64,000 nt of DNA from Branchiostoma floridae (lineage: Eukaryota > Chordata > Leptocardii > Amphioxiformes > Branchiostomatidae), in the NCBI RefSeq assembly GCF_000003815.2, contig NC_049992.1, positions 7,656,353 to 7,720,352 of the forward strand. The letters are read 5' to 3'. The position numbers were made by a program, and so were the translations under genes. Position 1 is the first letter of the stretch, and each line of letters begins with the position of its first letter. Shown piece after piece: positions 1-11,274 of the stretch. Below the pieces are notes generated by a model. The model had not been told where the DNA came from and did no database searches. It worked only from the letters and a program-made list of their open reading frames with translations.

Positions 1-933
1 AGTATAGCCGGCCAAAGGGAGATAGCCGGTCAAAGGGAGTCAAACGGGCACCGGAGTGCTGCTATACTAAGTCCCTTGCCAGCTTTGATACTATTTCTAA
101 GGCACTGTAGGGTCTGCTTGGAGACTTATAAATCCGGCCATTTTGACGGCGCCACAAACGTACCTACTCCCCAAAACTATTTTGGTTACAGAGCCCGCCC
201 CTTACTCAAACATGTTTTCCCGACTGACAGGTGCGGTATGCTCAATCGACAACAAATTGTCACTTCAGTGGGGCGTGAGAAGGGGCAAAGAGCGGCGTTT
301 TGATGCTATGTTGGGCGGATTACTGTTCTGCAACTGCTCGTGCGTTTAATAAGTTCCCCCAGGGCTCTAGAGAGGAAAGTGTGGACTTTACCCCCGCCGG
401 ATCTCTAAGCCGACTTTTGTGGGGGTTCAATTAGGTGTTGCTGCATGTGTTATCTAGCCATGTATGGACTATATATGTCAATGTAACGCGCGTTCGCATC
501 TGTATCTGTGTGTTCCCATTGTCGCATTCGTATGTAGTTTGGCAGGTCCTCAGCACAGACTTGGACAATGATGCACGTTTTTTTTCGCGGTAGCTGTTTT
601 TATTATGGATGTAATAATTTCAGCATTCATCCCTACGCACTCCGGTATTGTGGTCCACGTCTTCGTTATGATCGCGCGTTAAGACGTGGTAATTGGATAT
701 CGTCAAGCAGTTGTTGTCCTCGTTGCGATTTCTCTTTATAATTGGAGGTTCAAATGTGTATGAAGAGATACATTTACCTAAAATCAGCATTCCAAGGACA
801 ATGGTTCAAAGCCCGGTCGGGTCATACAGTGTACCATTCTCCTGTGCAGAGCTGAATCTGCTACGCTCTGAGCATATAGGAAAATGGGTCATACCAAAAA
901 CTTGCATGGAAATTATATAGTACGTAAAAGCAC
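1..933. other. Left flank, no gene recognised
   Basis: I see no convincing coding exon, RNA or delimited repeat here. The short open frames lack splice sites and family features. The first 50 bases hold a short direct repeat (agccggccaaagggag-like, twice). The right limit is set by the polyadenylation signal of nucleolin copy B. Confidence 0.5.
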
Positions 934-939
934 TTTATT
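934..939 (-). promoter_or_regulatory. Polyadenylation signal of nucleolin copy B
   Basis: AATAAA on the minus strand. The flanking sequence (about 930-1220) is clearly homologous to the end of the copy A 3' UTR (about 15515-15865), where the hexamer is also present at 15527-15532. Conservation of the UTR and signal in both copies supports it as the gene end. Confidence 0.6.
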
Positions 940-1649
940 TTGTATTTCTTTCCAAAATACATATCGATTATTCACTACTAGTATCTAGAAAGAAAAAAAC
1001 AAACCTTGTACAAGGAACCTTGACCCCAAACTTACTGATAATATCAGTAAAACTCAAAGCGATATGACTTTATAATGTCCATAGAACGTATTGTACAAAA
1101 GTACTTCGTTCTGGAAAATGTTTGGACACTACATAGTTTATATTGATACAACCAAGCAGATGTACCTGGGCCTCACTAAGTTCTGTGAATTTTGACACTA
1201 ACATTACTTAGATATCAGCACAGGCAAAACAATGGTTTCTTGAAATTTGTTTACATGAGAGCATGGAGATTAAAAACTGTGTACATTTCTTGTAGATAAG
1301 TTTCCAGGGAACTAACTTAAAGGTGGACATCATGCAAATGTAAATTAAATCATTCATGTCTTTTTGGCAAACCAACAAATTTGTCGGGAGCAACCAACTG
1401 TCCTCAGCATAACCATCTTTGCTCAGTCTCTTGAGCCGTTGCTCAGGACAAGTTTGACTACAGTGGCATGAATCAATCGACAACCCTCATCTTAACAACA
1501 GTCCTGATAACCTCATCAAGAATTTAAAATTTCAATGTGATTTCATTCAAAATGTGTCTGACATCGTGGATGGACTTACAGAGGAAATAGTGAAAACTCC
1601 ATTGCTGGAGGCAAAAATGTGTAATTCTTATAAAACTGACATTTTAATT

Positions 1650-1745
1650 TTGGGCAAGTGAAAAATTGGTTTGGGGAAGTAAATGTTTTATGTGCTTGCC
1701 CGATAGGACAAGACGTGAATTTTAGAAAACTTGTCCAAACCTGGA
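1650..1745 (-). repeat. Truncated MITE of the cagggttggacaag family
   Basis: This stretch is the reverse complement of about 95 bp of the full element at 35950-36276, including the outer end (a diverged ttggacaag terminus near 1743) and the internal gggcaagt words. The other terminus is missing. It lies in the 3' UTR of nucleolin copy B. Confidence 0.55.
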
Positions 1746-1868
1746 TGGTATATTCAATAATTCCACATTGGAACAAGTTTGCATGCGAACAAAATATCAC
1801 TAAATTTCCTTTGTCCTGTAGTCATCAAACGTTTTCTTCTTCCCCTCGAAGACCTTGATGCCTTCCCT

Positions 1869-4800
1869 CTAATTGAAGCCACCTGCATGAGGAAAAAATG
1901 TGCTCAGTTAGGGCCGGTTTACACGAGGCAAAAAAATGACTTGGTAATAACTTGCCGCATCACATGGAATCTATTTGTATCACAGGGGCTTCCATCGAAT
2001 AAATCAAACGCACTCTCATGACCACAGGAAGAATAGCTTCTGAGGAGGCTAAATGTGGATCATAATAAACTTAAACTCAAACTCTGTGCCGAGTGCTACG
2101 GGTTGAGAATTCGAATACCGGATTTGGACTTTGGATTGCTGTCGTTTCTCCACTTTAAGCACATTTTGCATTGAAACATGTATTTAATCTTGCATGGGTA
2201 TGCAGTGGTACCACCCTTCCAAGCGGGTCAGATCAAGCAATAGTCATTGGGCGATCCTACCCGCTGTCGGGCTGGTACCTCGGGTGGTACGTAGATGTTG
2301 TATTCTATTTTTATTTTCATTCTATATCAGTACAATACCAGTAGCCTGGGTACCATGCAATTTTTACCGGGGCTCCGTACACTCGCTACCCTAAAAAAAT
2401 AGCGAGTAGCGAGTGTAAGGAGCCCCCGTAGAAATCGGATGGTACCCAGGCTACAGTACCAGTGCTTCATGATACAGTAATTTGGACCTGTACCAAATAT
2501 TGATTTTTACAGTACAGTTCCGGCACACAGTGCGGCTACTAAGCCTAAGCAGACACCTACACAAGACATCATCCTTGACATATCATACTGTAGGGGGAGT
2601 ACAGCTCAAAACACATGTCATCCACACATGCTGGAAATATACATACTATAAGATACCCTCCATTTACATTAAAAACATTGACATTGAGACCACATATTTC
2701 TCACCTCTGCGACCCCCACCTCGGCCACCCCGACCTCCACGGAAACCTCCTCCACGGCCACGGCTGCCTCTGAAACCGCCTAGTGGACAGTACAAATCAC
2801 ACACATTGGTCATGAGAACATCACATTTAACAGACTGAGGTACAGACAACCGCCTCTGAAACCGCATAGTGGACAGCACAAATCACAAACATTGGTCATG
2901 AGAACATCACATAAACGACTGAGGTACAGACGACCGCCTCTGAAACCGCCTAGTGGACAGCATAAATCTCACACATTGGTCATGAGAACATCACATTTAA
3001 CAGACTGAGGTACAGACGATCGCCTCTGAAACCGCCTAATGGACAGCACAAATCACACACATTGGTCATAAGAACTGGCCTAAGCACATAGGCATTGGTC
3101 ATGAAAACATCACATAACAGACTAAGGTACAGACCACCTCTGAAACCGCCTAGTGGACAGCACAAATCACAAACATTGGTCACGAGAACATCACATAAAA
3201 GACTGAGGTACAGACGACCGCCTCTGAAACCGCCTAGTGGACAGCACAAATCTCACACATTGGTCATGAGAACATCACATAAAAGACTGAGGTACAGACG
3301 ACCACATCTGAAACCGACTAGTGGACAGCACAAATCTCACACATTGGTCAAGAGAACATCAATAAAAGACTGAGGAACAGACAACCGCCTCTGAAACCGC
3401 CTAGTGGACAGCACAAATCACAAACATTGGTCATGAGAACATCACATAACAGACTGAGGTACAGGCGACCCCCTCTGGAACCGCCTAGTGGACAGCACAA
3501 ATCACACACATTGGTCATAAGAACTGGCCTAAGCACATAGGCAGGTAGGCAGGTCATAAGAACATCACATAACAGACTGAGGTACAGACGACCGCCTCTG
3601 AAACCACCTAGTGGACAGCACAAATCTCACACATTGGTCATGAGAACATCACATAATCATCCCAGTTCCATACCTCGTCCGCCACCCTCTCCCCGAGGGG
3701 TGGCAAAGTCCAGCCGGATGCCACGCCCATCAAGTTCCATCCCGTCCATGTTCTTCAGGGCTTCCTTCGCTGCGTCCTCAGAATCAAAGTCAATATAGCC
3801 AAACCTGAAAGAAAGAAATGTCCAGAAGTAAATCTATGATAAGTTACAGTTGCCCGTACATCTGAGCTAATGCGTAGGGGGGGCGCCCTTCTCCATTTCT
3901 GTAGCCCTAGGGCCACACATTTGTGTAAGTCACTACAGCAGGGCCTGGGGGCTGTTCTGCTGGTAGTGATGCGTGTTTAACTACTCTTTCCCAAATGCTT
4001 AGTGCGAAGCAGAGAAAGCAGCATGTACCCTTTTTAAAGTCTTTGGTATGACTCGGCCGGGGATCGAATTCACGACCTACCGAATGCAAGGCAAACTCTC
4101 TACCCTCTCGGCCATTGCACCGGTAAAAAAAAGTACATCTCTGTACGTTTTATCCAGTTGCGTAGATTGAATTGCCTTTAGGTAATAACAGCCTCTTTTC
4201 GTCCGATGTAACACCATCTCTGGTGTGTGTGTGTGAATGATCCCATCATGCTAACATTCTCCCTGGTTCTTTTCTTACCCTTTAGATCTGCCTGACTCCC
4301 TGTCTCCCTGTCTTTGACGACATGAGCATCGACGCAACCCTCAAAAGCCTCCAGGGGGTGAATGATTACATCATGTTAACATCCTTCCTGGTTCTTTTCT
4401 TACCCTTTAGATCTGCGTGACTCCCTGTCTGTGACGACACGAGCGTCGATGCAACCCTCGAACGCCTCCAAGAGATCATCCTCGCCCGTGTCGTATGACA
4501 GATTCTTTACAATCAGCGTCTTGCTGGCCTGCAAATGGGATCCATAACCACCGCCACCACCACCGCCGCCACCTCTGCGACCCGTGCCGAACTCCACGTT
4601 GATGGTCCTCCCGTCCAGTTCAGACTGGTTCATGTCGTCCATCGCTTCTTTGGCTGCCTCCTCCGACTCAAAGTCAACATAACCGAACCTAAAACAGTTA
4701 GAACAGTCCATCAGTGACACTGTGCAACATATAAATGACCAGTTGTATTTTTCTATTGCTTCAGAACAGCTGGCTGCTTTAGTCAGCAGAATTATCATGT

Positions 4801-7308
4801 GCAAACAGCAAAATTGTAACACTAGTTGAAAAAGGACTTGCTATATCGAAAGTGACAAGTGTTACTAATACTTTAAGTGTTCGTATGTAGTGACCAGGGA
4901 TGAGACGAGACGACAGAAAGGACTGAATGTAGATCTATTGAAAATGGCAACGTGGAGAAAGCGTTCTAACAGCCAGTTTTGCCCCGGAGAAAGTGACATA
5001 GGGGAAAAAAAAAACAATTATGTGGTTATACACATAGAACTTTGTCATCAAGCTATTGTTATTAGGAAACCCACCCCCTGGAGCGGTCAGTTCCAGGCTT
5101 CATGATGACCCGTGCGTCCAGGCTCCCCTCGAACGCTTGCATTAGACCCTCGGACGTGGTGTCCCAGGACAGGTTCCTCACAACCAGGGTCTTACTGGGA
5201 GTGCCTGGATGAGAACAAGACATACTGCATCATAACTCACGTGTCTACACTTATAATCAGTGCCGCATCCAACCAAGACAAAATTTCTTTCTTCACATCT
5301 TGTCTAAGTCTTGAGTATCCAGTAGTCATTACTTTCCAGCCAGAGCCTGAAAACATGTTGACTCAGATGTTATATGTTGACTTTCTGGTGTGAGCATTTC
5401 CATGTATCATTGCTGGAAATTCATATATAAGAACTGGAATAATATTGTCTTTGCTTTATTTGTAGTTTGCATGATCTCAGCTTTTCAAAAATGTATAATC
5501 ATATTTACCTATCTTGTAGACCAAATACAAGCCTCAAAACAGAATGAAGGTGCTTGGAGAAAGAAAATCACCTAACTAGCCGTTATGCGTAGATACTTCC
5601 AGTCCTACAGAACTCTAGGTTGGGCTATATATCATACATGCTTAAAATACATTAAGTACTACTTTTTTCCATAGCAGTTGAAAGCTCTCTTACCATTGAA
5701 AACCAAATAATATAGGCAAATATATCAAGGACTGCTTTGCTATTAGAAAGAATACTGAAGCTAATGATTAGCCTACTTCATTATGATACTATATGAATGA
5801 ATTATGCATATTAGCCCTTATTGTTATGTTAACTATGATGTTAAGCTTTATCCTATACCTCTATTTTGTACTTTATGTTATAGTTGTTGCCATACTTTGT
5901 ACCATGTACAATTGTCGTGCAATAAAGTTCTATATGATATACAAATTAAAACATTTTTTCCGAACCTGGCCTTCTCACTTCAATGATAAGTGTAATTGAG
6001 ATTTGAATAGTGAGTAAACAAAATTTCTAACAAACGGAAACAGCTTCCCTACCTGGTCCCCTTCCTGAACCCTGTTGAGGTCTCCCAGTGAACTGTGCCT
6101 TGGCGCCGACATAGTCCATGACCACACTCCGCCCGTCAACCTCCACTCCGTCCATCGTAGACTTCACCTCCTCGACTTTAGCCTCGCTCTCAAACTCCAA
6201 ATACGCAATCCTACCAGGGAAAGAAGTTTTGTGTGTTTGCCACCACAATCTCTATCTGAGACGTCAGGCATTGCTGGCAGTCATCACATAGGTTACTCCA
6301 TTTGGAAGACTGTGAGGGCGGACCGATTCTCACGGCTGGACTGAATCTCATAGAAGGGCCGTGAGAATCGGTCCGCCCAGAAGAAAAGCGCAAAAAATCT
6401 TCCATAAACACATCTGAAACGCCTTGAATCGCGACTCACGTAGTGATGTCCGAATTAATACAAGCCATTATTCCTGGACATTAAGTCTTTAATCTGACAT
6501 ACATGTATGTCAGTAATGAAATTTAAACACTGGCTTCTTGTATTTCACAATAGATAGAGCATTGAATAGCAAAAGTTGCTGTAAGAATGTGTAGCAAGCG
6601 TTGTACAATATTTCACTTTCAACTGTACAGTATATCATTCTGAGTGATTACAATATAATGTTAAAAAAATCAGTGTCCTGATGCATTTTTACATTTTTAA
6701 GCTGTAATTGTTGGATGACTATGATGAAAATCTAGAGAAAAAAAACAAGAAAAAAAAAGAGAATCCAGGTAAATTACCTATCTACCCGAACCATACTTTT
6801 TTTTAGGACTAACCGAAAACACAACATTGCTTTTCTCAGGCTTATTCTTTACATGTAAGTCACAAAACTTAACCCTTCTGTCTGTCGCTGTCCTTTAGAT
6901 ACTGGGAGAAGGATTTCCCCAGGATTTACATTGTAACGCCAGTTCACCTTTATCCGAGGGTAACTTATATTCGTTGTTTGTAAGAAAAAAACGAATTTAG
7001 GGATATGAAGTTGACGGACGGTGGTTTCAAATCAGAACATTATGAAAATATTGCAAATTTGAAACCACTGTTAGCAGACTTAATACTCATCAATGTGCTG
7101 TTTTTAAAGACAACGGATAAAGGTCACCCCACAGATAAAGGTGAACTAGCGTTACATGTAAGTCACAACGCTTACCCCTTTGACCTGCCACTGTCCTTAT
7201 ATACCGGGATACGAACGTCCACCGCGTCGGTAAACACCTCCATGACGCTCTCTACTGTGGAATCGTATGACAGGTTCTTCAGAAAGAGGCTCCGTGCATC
7301 TCTGGTAC
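1869..7308 (-). CDS. Nucleolin copy B: partial tandem duplicate, RRM2 to RGG block
   Basis: A second set of nucleolin exons lies downstream of the full gene, same strand and order: 7176-7308 (RRM2 first half), 6053-6210 (RRM2 second half), 5075-5204 (RRM3 first half), 4404-4688 (RRM3 second half plus RRM4 first half), 3674-3804 (RRM4 second half), 2705-2779 (RGG) and 1869-1882 of the last exon. Splice sites and phases match copy A throughout. Exon length differences (170 without the extra base to 158, 282 to 285, 90 to 75) are all multiples of three, and most substitutions are conservative, which implies past or present coding constraint. The acidic N-terminus, the RRM1 first half and the CCHC exon are absent. 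The last exon has an in-frame TAG at 1869-1871, so the conserved C-terminal tail is lost. No start codon or promoter is visible. It could be used as an alternative 3' module of copy A, be a chimeric gene, or be a young pseudogene. Confidence 0.75.
1912..2341. repeat. CpG-rich dispersed repeat, degenerate copy
   Basis: Blocks here (cacatgg / ttgtatcaca, the tcgaataccg block, cctacccgctgtcgggct) recur in the same order in the better copies at 12755-13256, 13262-13700 and 57731-58148. A fragment at 16350-16440 sits at the same place in the last intron of nucleolin copy A, so this insertion probably predates the nucleolin duplication. Confidence 0.45.
2342..2453. mobile_element. TAGCCTGG fold-back MITE with 9-bp duplication
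   Basis: The ends are tagcctgggtaccat and its complement atggtacccaggcta, and the element is nearly one hairpin (ccggggctcc and actcgcta words pair with complements). The flanks caataccag (2333-2341) and cagtaccag (2454-2462) match at 8 of 9 positions, giving a target-site duplication. Relatives lie at 28740, 40030 and 41552. It interrupts an intron of nucleolin copy B. Confidence 0.7.
2771..3660 (-). repeat. Ten-unit minisatellite spanning the RGG-exon splice acceptor
   Basis: Ten units start near 2771, 2857, 2941, 3027, 3141, 3225, 3309, 3392, 3477 and 3599. Basic spacing is 83-86 bp and two units are expanded to 114 and 122 bp. On the minus strand most units read tgtccactag followed by gcggtttcagaggcgg, which is the acceptor plus the first codons (GGFRGG) of the RGG exon at 2705-2779. 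Several spacings of 84 bp preserve frame, so long open frames cross the array. Copy A has a single such junction, at 16650. Confidence 0.85.
3900..4125 (-). repeat. tRNA-derived SINE-like element
   Basis: On the minus strand 4122-4047 reads as a tRNA-like head, with an A-box-like tggccgagagggtagag and a B-box-like gaattcgatcc, followed by a non-tRNA body. Pairing is too poor for a functional tRNA. It lies in an intron of nucleolin copy B. Confidence 0.5.
4233..4485 (-). repeat. Two-unit duplication spanning a nucleolin B donor site
   Basis: A unit of about 126 bp occurs at 4233-4358 and again from 4359. Each holds cttttcttaccctttagatc, which on the minus strand is the end of the RRM4 exon followed by its GTAAG donor. 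The outer copy (exon-like part 4279-4358) is diverged, with a small insertion, and is presumably unused. The functional donor is at 4399-4403. Confidence 0.75.
6316..6378. repeat. Perfect 21-bp hairpin
   Basis: 6316-6336 and 6358-6378 are exact reverse complements (gggcggaccgattctcacggc), separated by a 21-base loop. It lies in the intron between the two RRM2 exons of nucleolin copy B. The size is compatible with a tiny fold-back element or a small-RNA precursor. Pairing does not extend beyond the arms. Confidence 0.8.
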
Positions 7309-7817
7309 CTAAAAAAGGAGGAACCAGAATACTGGGTTGGGAGGGCGGGTGAAAATTATGAAAACTGTGCAGAGCAAATTCACTGCTGCACGGTTTCTCA
7401 GTGAGTCCAAGTAAGGTCCTGTGACACAGACCGAACCATTCTGGGAGTGGGGGTGCCTCTCATACAATTACACAGGATGTCAGCTCATCCTATCACCATT
7501 GCTGACCCTCTCCCTCTTGCCTCAACACCGTTTTAAATTCAATGCAGTGAGCTACTCCTTTTCCAACAACCATTAAAATCAATGACAACAATATCATATG
7601 GATTTATGGCATTACACAGCAATCTGTAAAGAACTTATTGCATAGTTTCAAGTTTATAGTCAGGTCAAGTCAGTCAAGTCAAGTTTATTGCACAACGATT
7701 GTAACAGGTACAATGTATGGCAAATTACGTATAACTAACAACTACAAACTACTTACATCAGTATACTAGTCTAACATGATAGAAAATATGGCGGCATAGT
7801 GTATTTCACATTGTTAA

Positions 7818-8904
7818 CCCTCTCAGCACGAGAAGCCACTATCATGGCTTTCCCATAGGACGCAAGAAGCCACCATCGTGGCTTCAGGTTTAATTCCGGC
7901 AGGAAATTCAAACTGACTACTGTGAAATGAGAAATTTGGCAGAGTCTGCCAATCAGGATGCTTGCATCTTTGACCAACCAGAAGGGATGTAGCATTTGAG
8001 CCCTGTTTCTGAGGCCTCCAGCGTGTGTTTTGGCTTCAGTTTTCTACAGGTTTATTTAGTAAATTTAGCAGAAATGGAGACAGTTTGGTGGATAATCTTA
8101 TTGGAGGCTTACAGGAGTGCTAACAGGGAAATCCTTGAGGGAGTCAGCAAGGCAAACACCCAGCTGTTTTTGTTGAGATCAAATGAGCTGATATCACCGT
8201 GTCTAATGAGTTCTACATGCATGCTTCCTTGTTGTTTTTCTTGGGGCATAAGGAGGTCCAGGTCAGGTCAGATAGGTCACTGGTCCAAATTGACATTTTA
8301 TTACTCTGATACCTGTTTCTCTACCCAAGTCATAGTAAGTGGATTTATTTGACTCCCTGATATGTGGAGAACATCCAGAAAAATAATTTGCCATTTAGCA
8401 CAAGGCATATTCATTATTTTAATAGTACAACTACAGGTGTGGGGAGGGGGGCACAACTGTTTATTGGGGTGAACATTTGTTTATCAACACAGAACTTATT
8501 TGAAATCATGCTTTGATTTTTAGTTTTTGGTCATTCTAACAGCATACCAGCATTGTGTATGTATGGTTGAGTATTTCTACATAGTTTTATGATAAATGAC
8601 ACAAAAAACTCAGCCCCTAGCCAAATGTTTTCTTTTGTGAAACTTTTTTTGGGAGTGTTGCAAATGTGTTTTTGAGTGGTTTCCATGACGATTGCTGTCC
8701 TCAGATTGATGGTATGATATTTATTTTGCTTGTTTTGGAAAGGCCATTCTGTGAGCTTTCCAGCAATATATAGTTTTCCTAGTCTACTCCTTACATAACA
8801 GCTGTAATAATAATACACAAAAAGTACTAATTGACACCTGTATAGACTGAAATTATATGTCGTATATGGTATACAGGAAAAAATTGTATGACGTGTTGAG
8901 AGGG
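7818..8904. mobile_element. piggyBac-like non-autonomous transposon
   Basis: The inverted ends ccctctcagcacg and cgtgttgagaggg are flanked on both sides by TTAA (7814-7817, 8905-8908), the target duplication typical of piggyBac elements. Internal repeats gaagccac and tggctt follow the left end. No transposase frame is present in the 1087 bp. It sits in the copy B intron between the RRM1-derived and RRM2 exons; copy A has no such insertion. Confidence 0.75.
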
Positions 8905-8927
8905 TTAAAGAAATATAGAGGTCTCAC

Positions 8928-9069
8928 TGTCATTCCCAAAGTTTTGACCAGGGCTCCTTTCCTGCTCCATGTCTCTGCCTTCTCAACCTTCAGCTCTGTC
9001 CCTTTCAGTTCCAGTACTAGTGTTGACACAGCAGCTTCCTCAGTGGCCGGTATGTCCACAAACACCAAA
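8928..9069 (-). pseudogene. Relic of nucleolin exon 8 (RRM1 second half)
   Basis: The minus strand is homologous to exon 8 of copy A (22180-22343), including the VDIPATEEA and ELKVEKAE stretches and both splice dinucleotides. It is 142 nt rather than 164 nt, a change that is not a multiple of three. It would therefore end in phase 0, while the next copy B exon starts in phase 1 and reads into a stop if joined. No copy of exon 7 was found upstream. I read it as the decayed 5' end of the duplicated block. Confidence 0.7.
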
Positions 9070-9098
9070 CTGTGGAGGAAGGATGAGCAACTGTTAGA

Positions 9099-9647
9099 CG
9101 GTCTGCCTTAACACCACAAACGACCGCAAACAACCACAAATGACTCTAATAGTGTATATGGGGCAACGTCCTTGTGTGACACACTGGGGACTTTATACAT
9201 TTATGAATTTAAAAAAAAAGCAACAACTGCTATGTATTGTTGAGTTATTTCACGTTAGTACGCTGGTTTCAAGATCGAAGCAATTCTTGGCCGCCATGTT
9301 GGTTCGCCCATGGTAGGAGTCTGCCTCGGCTACACAGACGACAGGGCGATAAAACTATGGAAGATGTTGGTTCATAGATCATAGTATACCGCAATTCTAT
9401 CATTGTCAACTTATAAAACTTGTATACTAACGAAGTGTTTTCGAGCCTCAAATGCAAGCGAGCATGGTGGCCAAGAATTGCTAAATAATCTTGAAACTGG
9501 ACTAACTCGAAATAACTGGTGAATACGTAGGACTTGCTGCGTTTTTTAAAATTCATAAATGTTTAAACAATGTCTCCAGATCGTACACAAGGTCGTTGCC
9601 CCATATACACTGCTTATTAGAGTCGTTTGTGGTGTTTAGGCAGACCC
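9099..9647. mobile_element. 549-bp fold-back element with 9-bp duplication
   Basis: The two halves are imperfect reverse complements: the ends (c/g)ggtctgcct-aacacc, the block around gtgtatatggggcaacg, and the tttatgaattttaaaa and caattcttggcc(g)cca blocks all recur inverted. The direct repeat actgttaga flanks it (9090-9098, 9648-9656); copy A has this sequence once at the homologous site, next to exon 8. The 9-bp duplication and long inverted ends suggest a Mutator-type MITE. No transposase is present. Confidence 0.75.
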
Positions 9648-9656
9648 ACTGTTAGA

Positions 9657-10790
9657 AGGAGCGTAATGGACCAGAAAAAAGACAGACGCGTCAGCGGAGG
9701 CGTCAGAGGCAGTATCAAGATCAGTAGCAAAGCATTATAATCACTGCGCTTTGGAGAAATTCTTACAAAGAGGCACAGCGGATTATTACCATATATATAG
9801 AAACCAAATCCATGGACTCCATCACACTGTAGTTTTTAGCCCCATTCCTTGGCAAATGGGCCGGCAAATGTATCCTTTATGAGTAAGTGCCGTACTTGTA
9901 ATTGTAGCATTGTTATGTGAAAGAATTCCCAACATTTTTACATGAGTCTCGAAGAGCGATGCGATGCACTAAAACTAAAAGATCTATCGACATGTTGATA
10001 GCATCGGCTTGAACAGAACAAAGAAATAAAACACTGTGTGTGTGCTAAGGTACACGTTCAAGCCTAAAAAGCAAGCCACAGATGCAAACATCATAACGAA
10101 TCAACAAGTGCAATTAACAAATCAAAAAGTGTTTTGATGAATGATGTGAGAAAAATGATAGAGCGAAGTGGACTGACATTCCTGTCCATGACTGACAGTG
10201 GGGAATAGTCGGTGACACCAAGGAGGTTGGTGACACATGACTTAACGTTAATTCTCACTGCACAGGGCCTCAATATAAAATGAAGTGGGTTTACCAGTGC
10301 ACTGTCAGGTATGTAGAAATTTCTTCTTTCAAGAGCCATATATGGATGACTCTGTGCCAAAATATAGCAACCTGCAATGTTTGCTCATCAAAACATGCTG
10401 TATTTCAGTAGATTTCATCCCCCTCCATGTGTTTTCCGGTATTGAGACGGTCCCCACTTTGGAGAAAGATCAATTTTGGAGCCGTGTGGAAAACGAAAGC
10501 AGAGCCGTGTGCAAAAGCAACAGCATGTGCAAAAGCAACAACATGTGCTCTAAGTCTAACACACATTCCTACCCATTACCACGCATTTACCGGGTTAAAC
10601 ATCGCTGAAGTCATATATTTGGTGGATGATGTATTCCCTACAAATATAAACCAAACATTATGTAGTTTATCGGCAAAATAATGACCTTTTTACCGCAGAA
10701 TATGGCACCAATTCAAATAAAAAATGGCTGACCTACCAGTATCTTGTGGAGTTCAAAGGTCAAATGTTGCCCTGATTGCCTGTGATAGGG
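9657..10790. other. Spacer, nothing recognised
   Basis: I see no supportable gene, RNA or bounded element here. Open frames are short and lack family features. Short aacagcatgtgcaaaag-type direct repeats occur near 10500-10550. Confidence 0.4.
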
Positions 10791-11062
10791 TCTCGGTTCG
10801 GAGTTTTTTAATGCCGATTTGGCTGTATTGTGTGTGTGTGTGTGAATGTGTGTGTGTGTGTGTCTGTCTGTCTGTCTGTGTGTGTGTCCGCATATTTGTG
10901 GTCGGCATAACTTTAGAAACTCTGGATGAATTGTAATGATATTTGATATGTGATATGTGGGTAGGTGTTTGGATGACAAAGGTCAAGGTCGATTTGGGGC
11001 CCCCTGGTGTGTGACCTTGGTACTGCAGCAGAACTTCGATTTTTTGTATCTTTTGACCTGAA
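10790..11062. repeat. Dispersed repeat with TG microsatellite
   Basis: The TG tract at about 10828-10888 is followed by sequence containing the cttggtactgcagcagaact words, which also occur near 32390-32410 and 56620-56645. This is a dispersed family of unknown class. It resumes on the other side of the MITE at 11063-11274 (gggccccct... ctgcagggtcgattt). Confidence 0.45.
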
Positions 11063-11274
11063 TACTGTAAATGCATTTAAGTTCGCGGTGATTTAATTTC
11101 GCGGTAGCGGGAAAAAGGACTTTTCGCGGTGGATTTAAGTTCGCGGTAACACCATAGACTGCAGTCTAATACCATAATAGAAAAATGTTCGCGGTGGTTT
11201 TAAGTTCGCGGTGAAGTGGTCACCGCGAAAACCACGAACATTAATCAACCGCGAACATTTCTGCATTTACAGTA
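11063..11274. mobile_element. TACTGTAAATGCA MITE with gttcgcggt repeats
   Basis: The ends are tactgtaaatgca and tgcatttacagta, and the interior is built of repeated gttcgcggtgg / ccaccgcgaac words that make it largely self-complementary. Two more copies lie at 15116-15318 and 58718-58920. The length of about 200 bp and lack of an open frame fit a MITE. Confidence 0.75.

Noticed and set aside
2664..2838. Separate gene with proline-rich frame on the plus strand
   Set aside because: It is the antisense of the RGG exon of nucleolin copy B.
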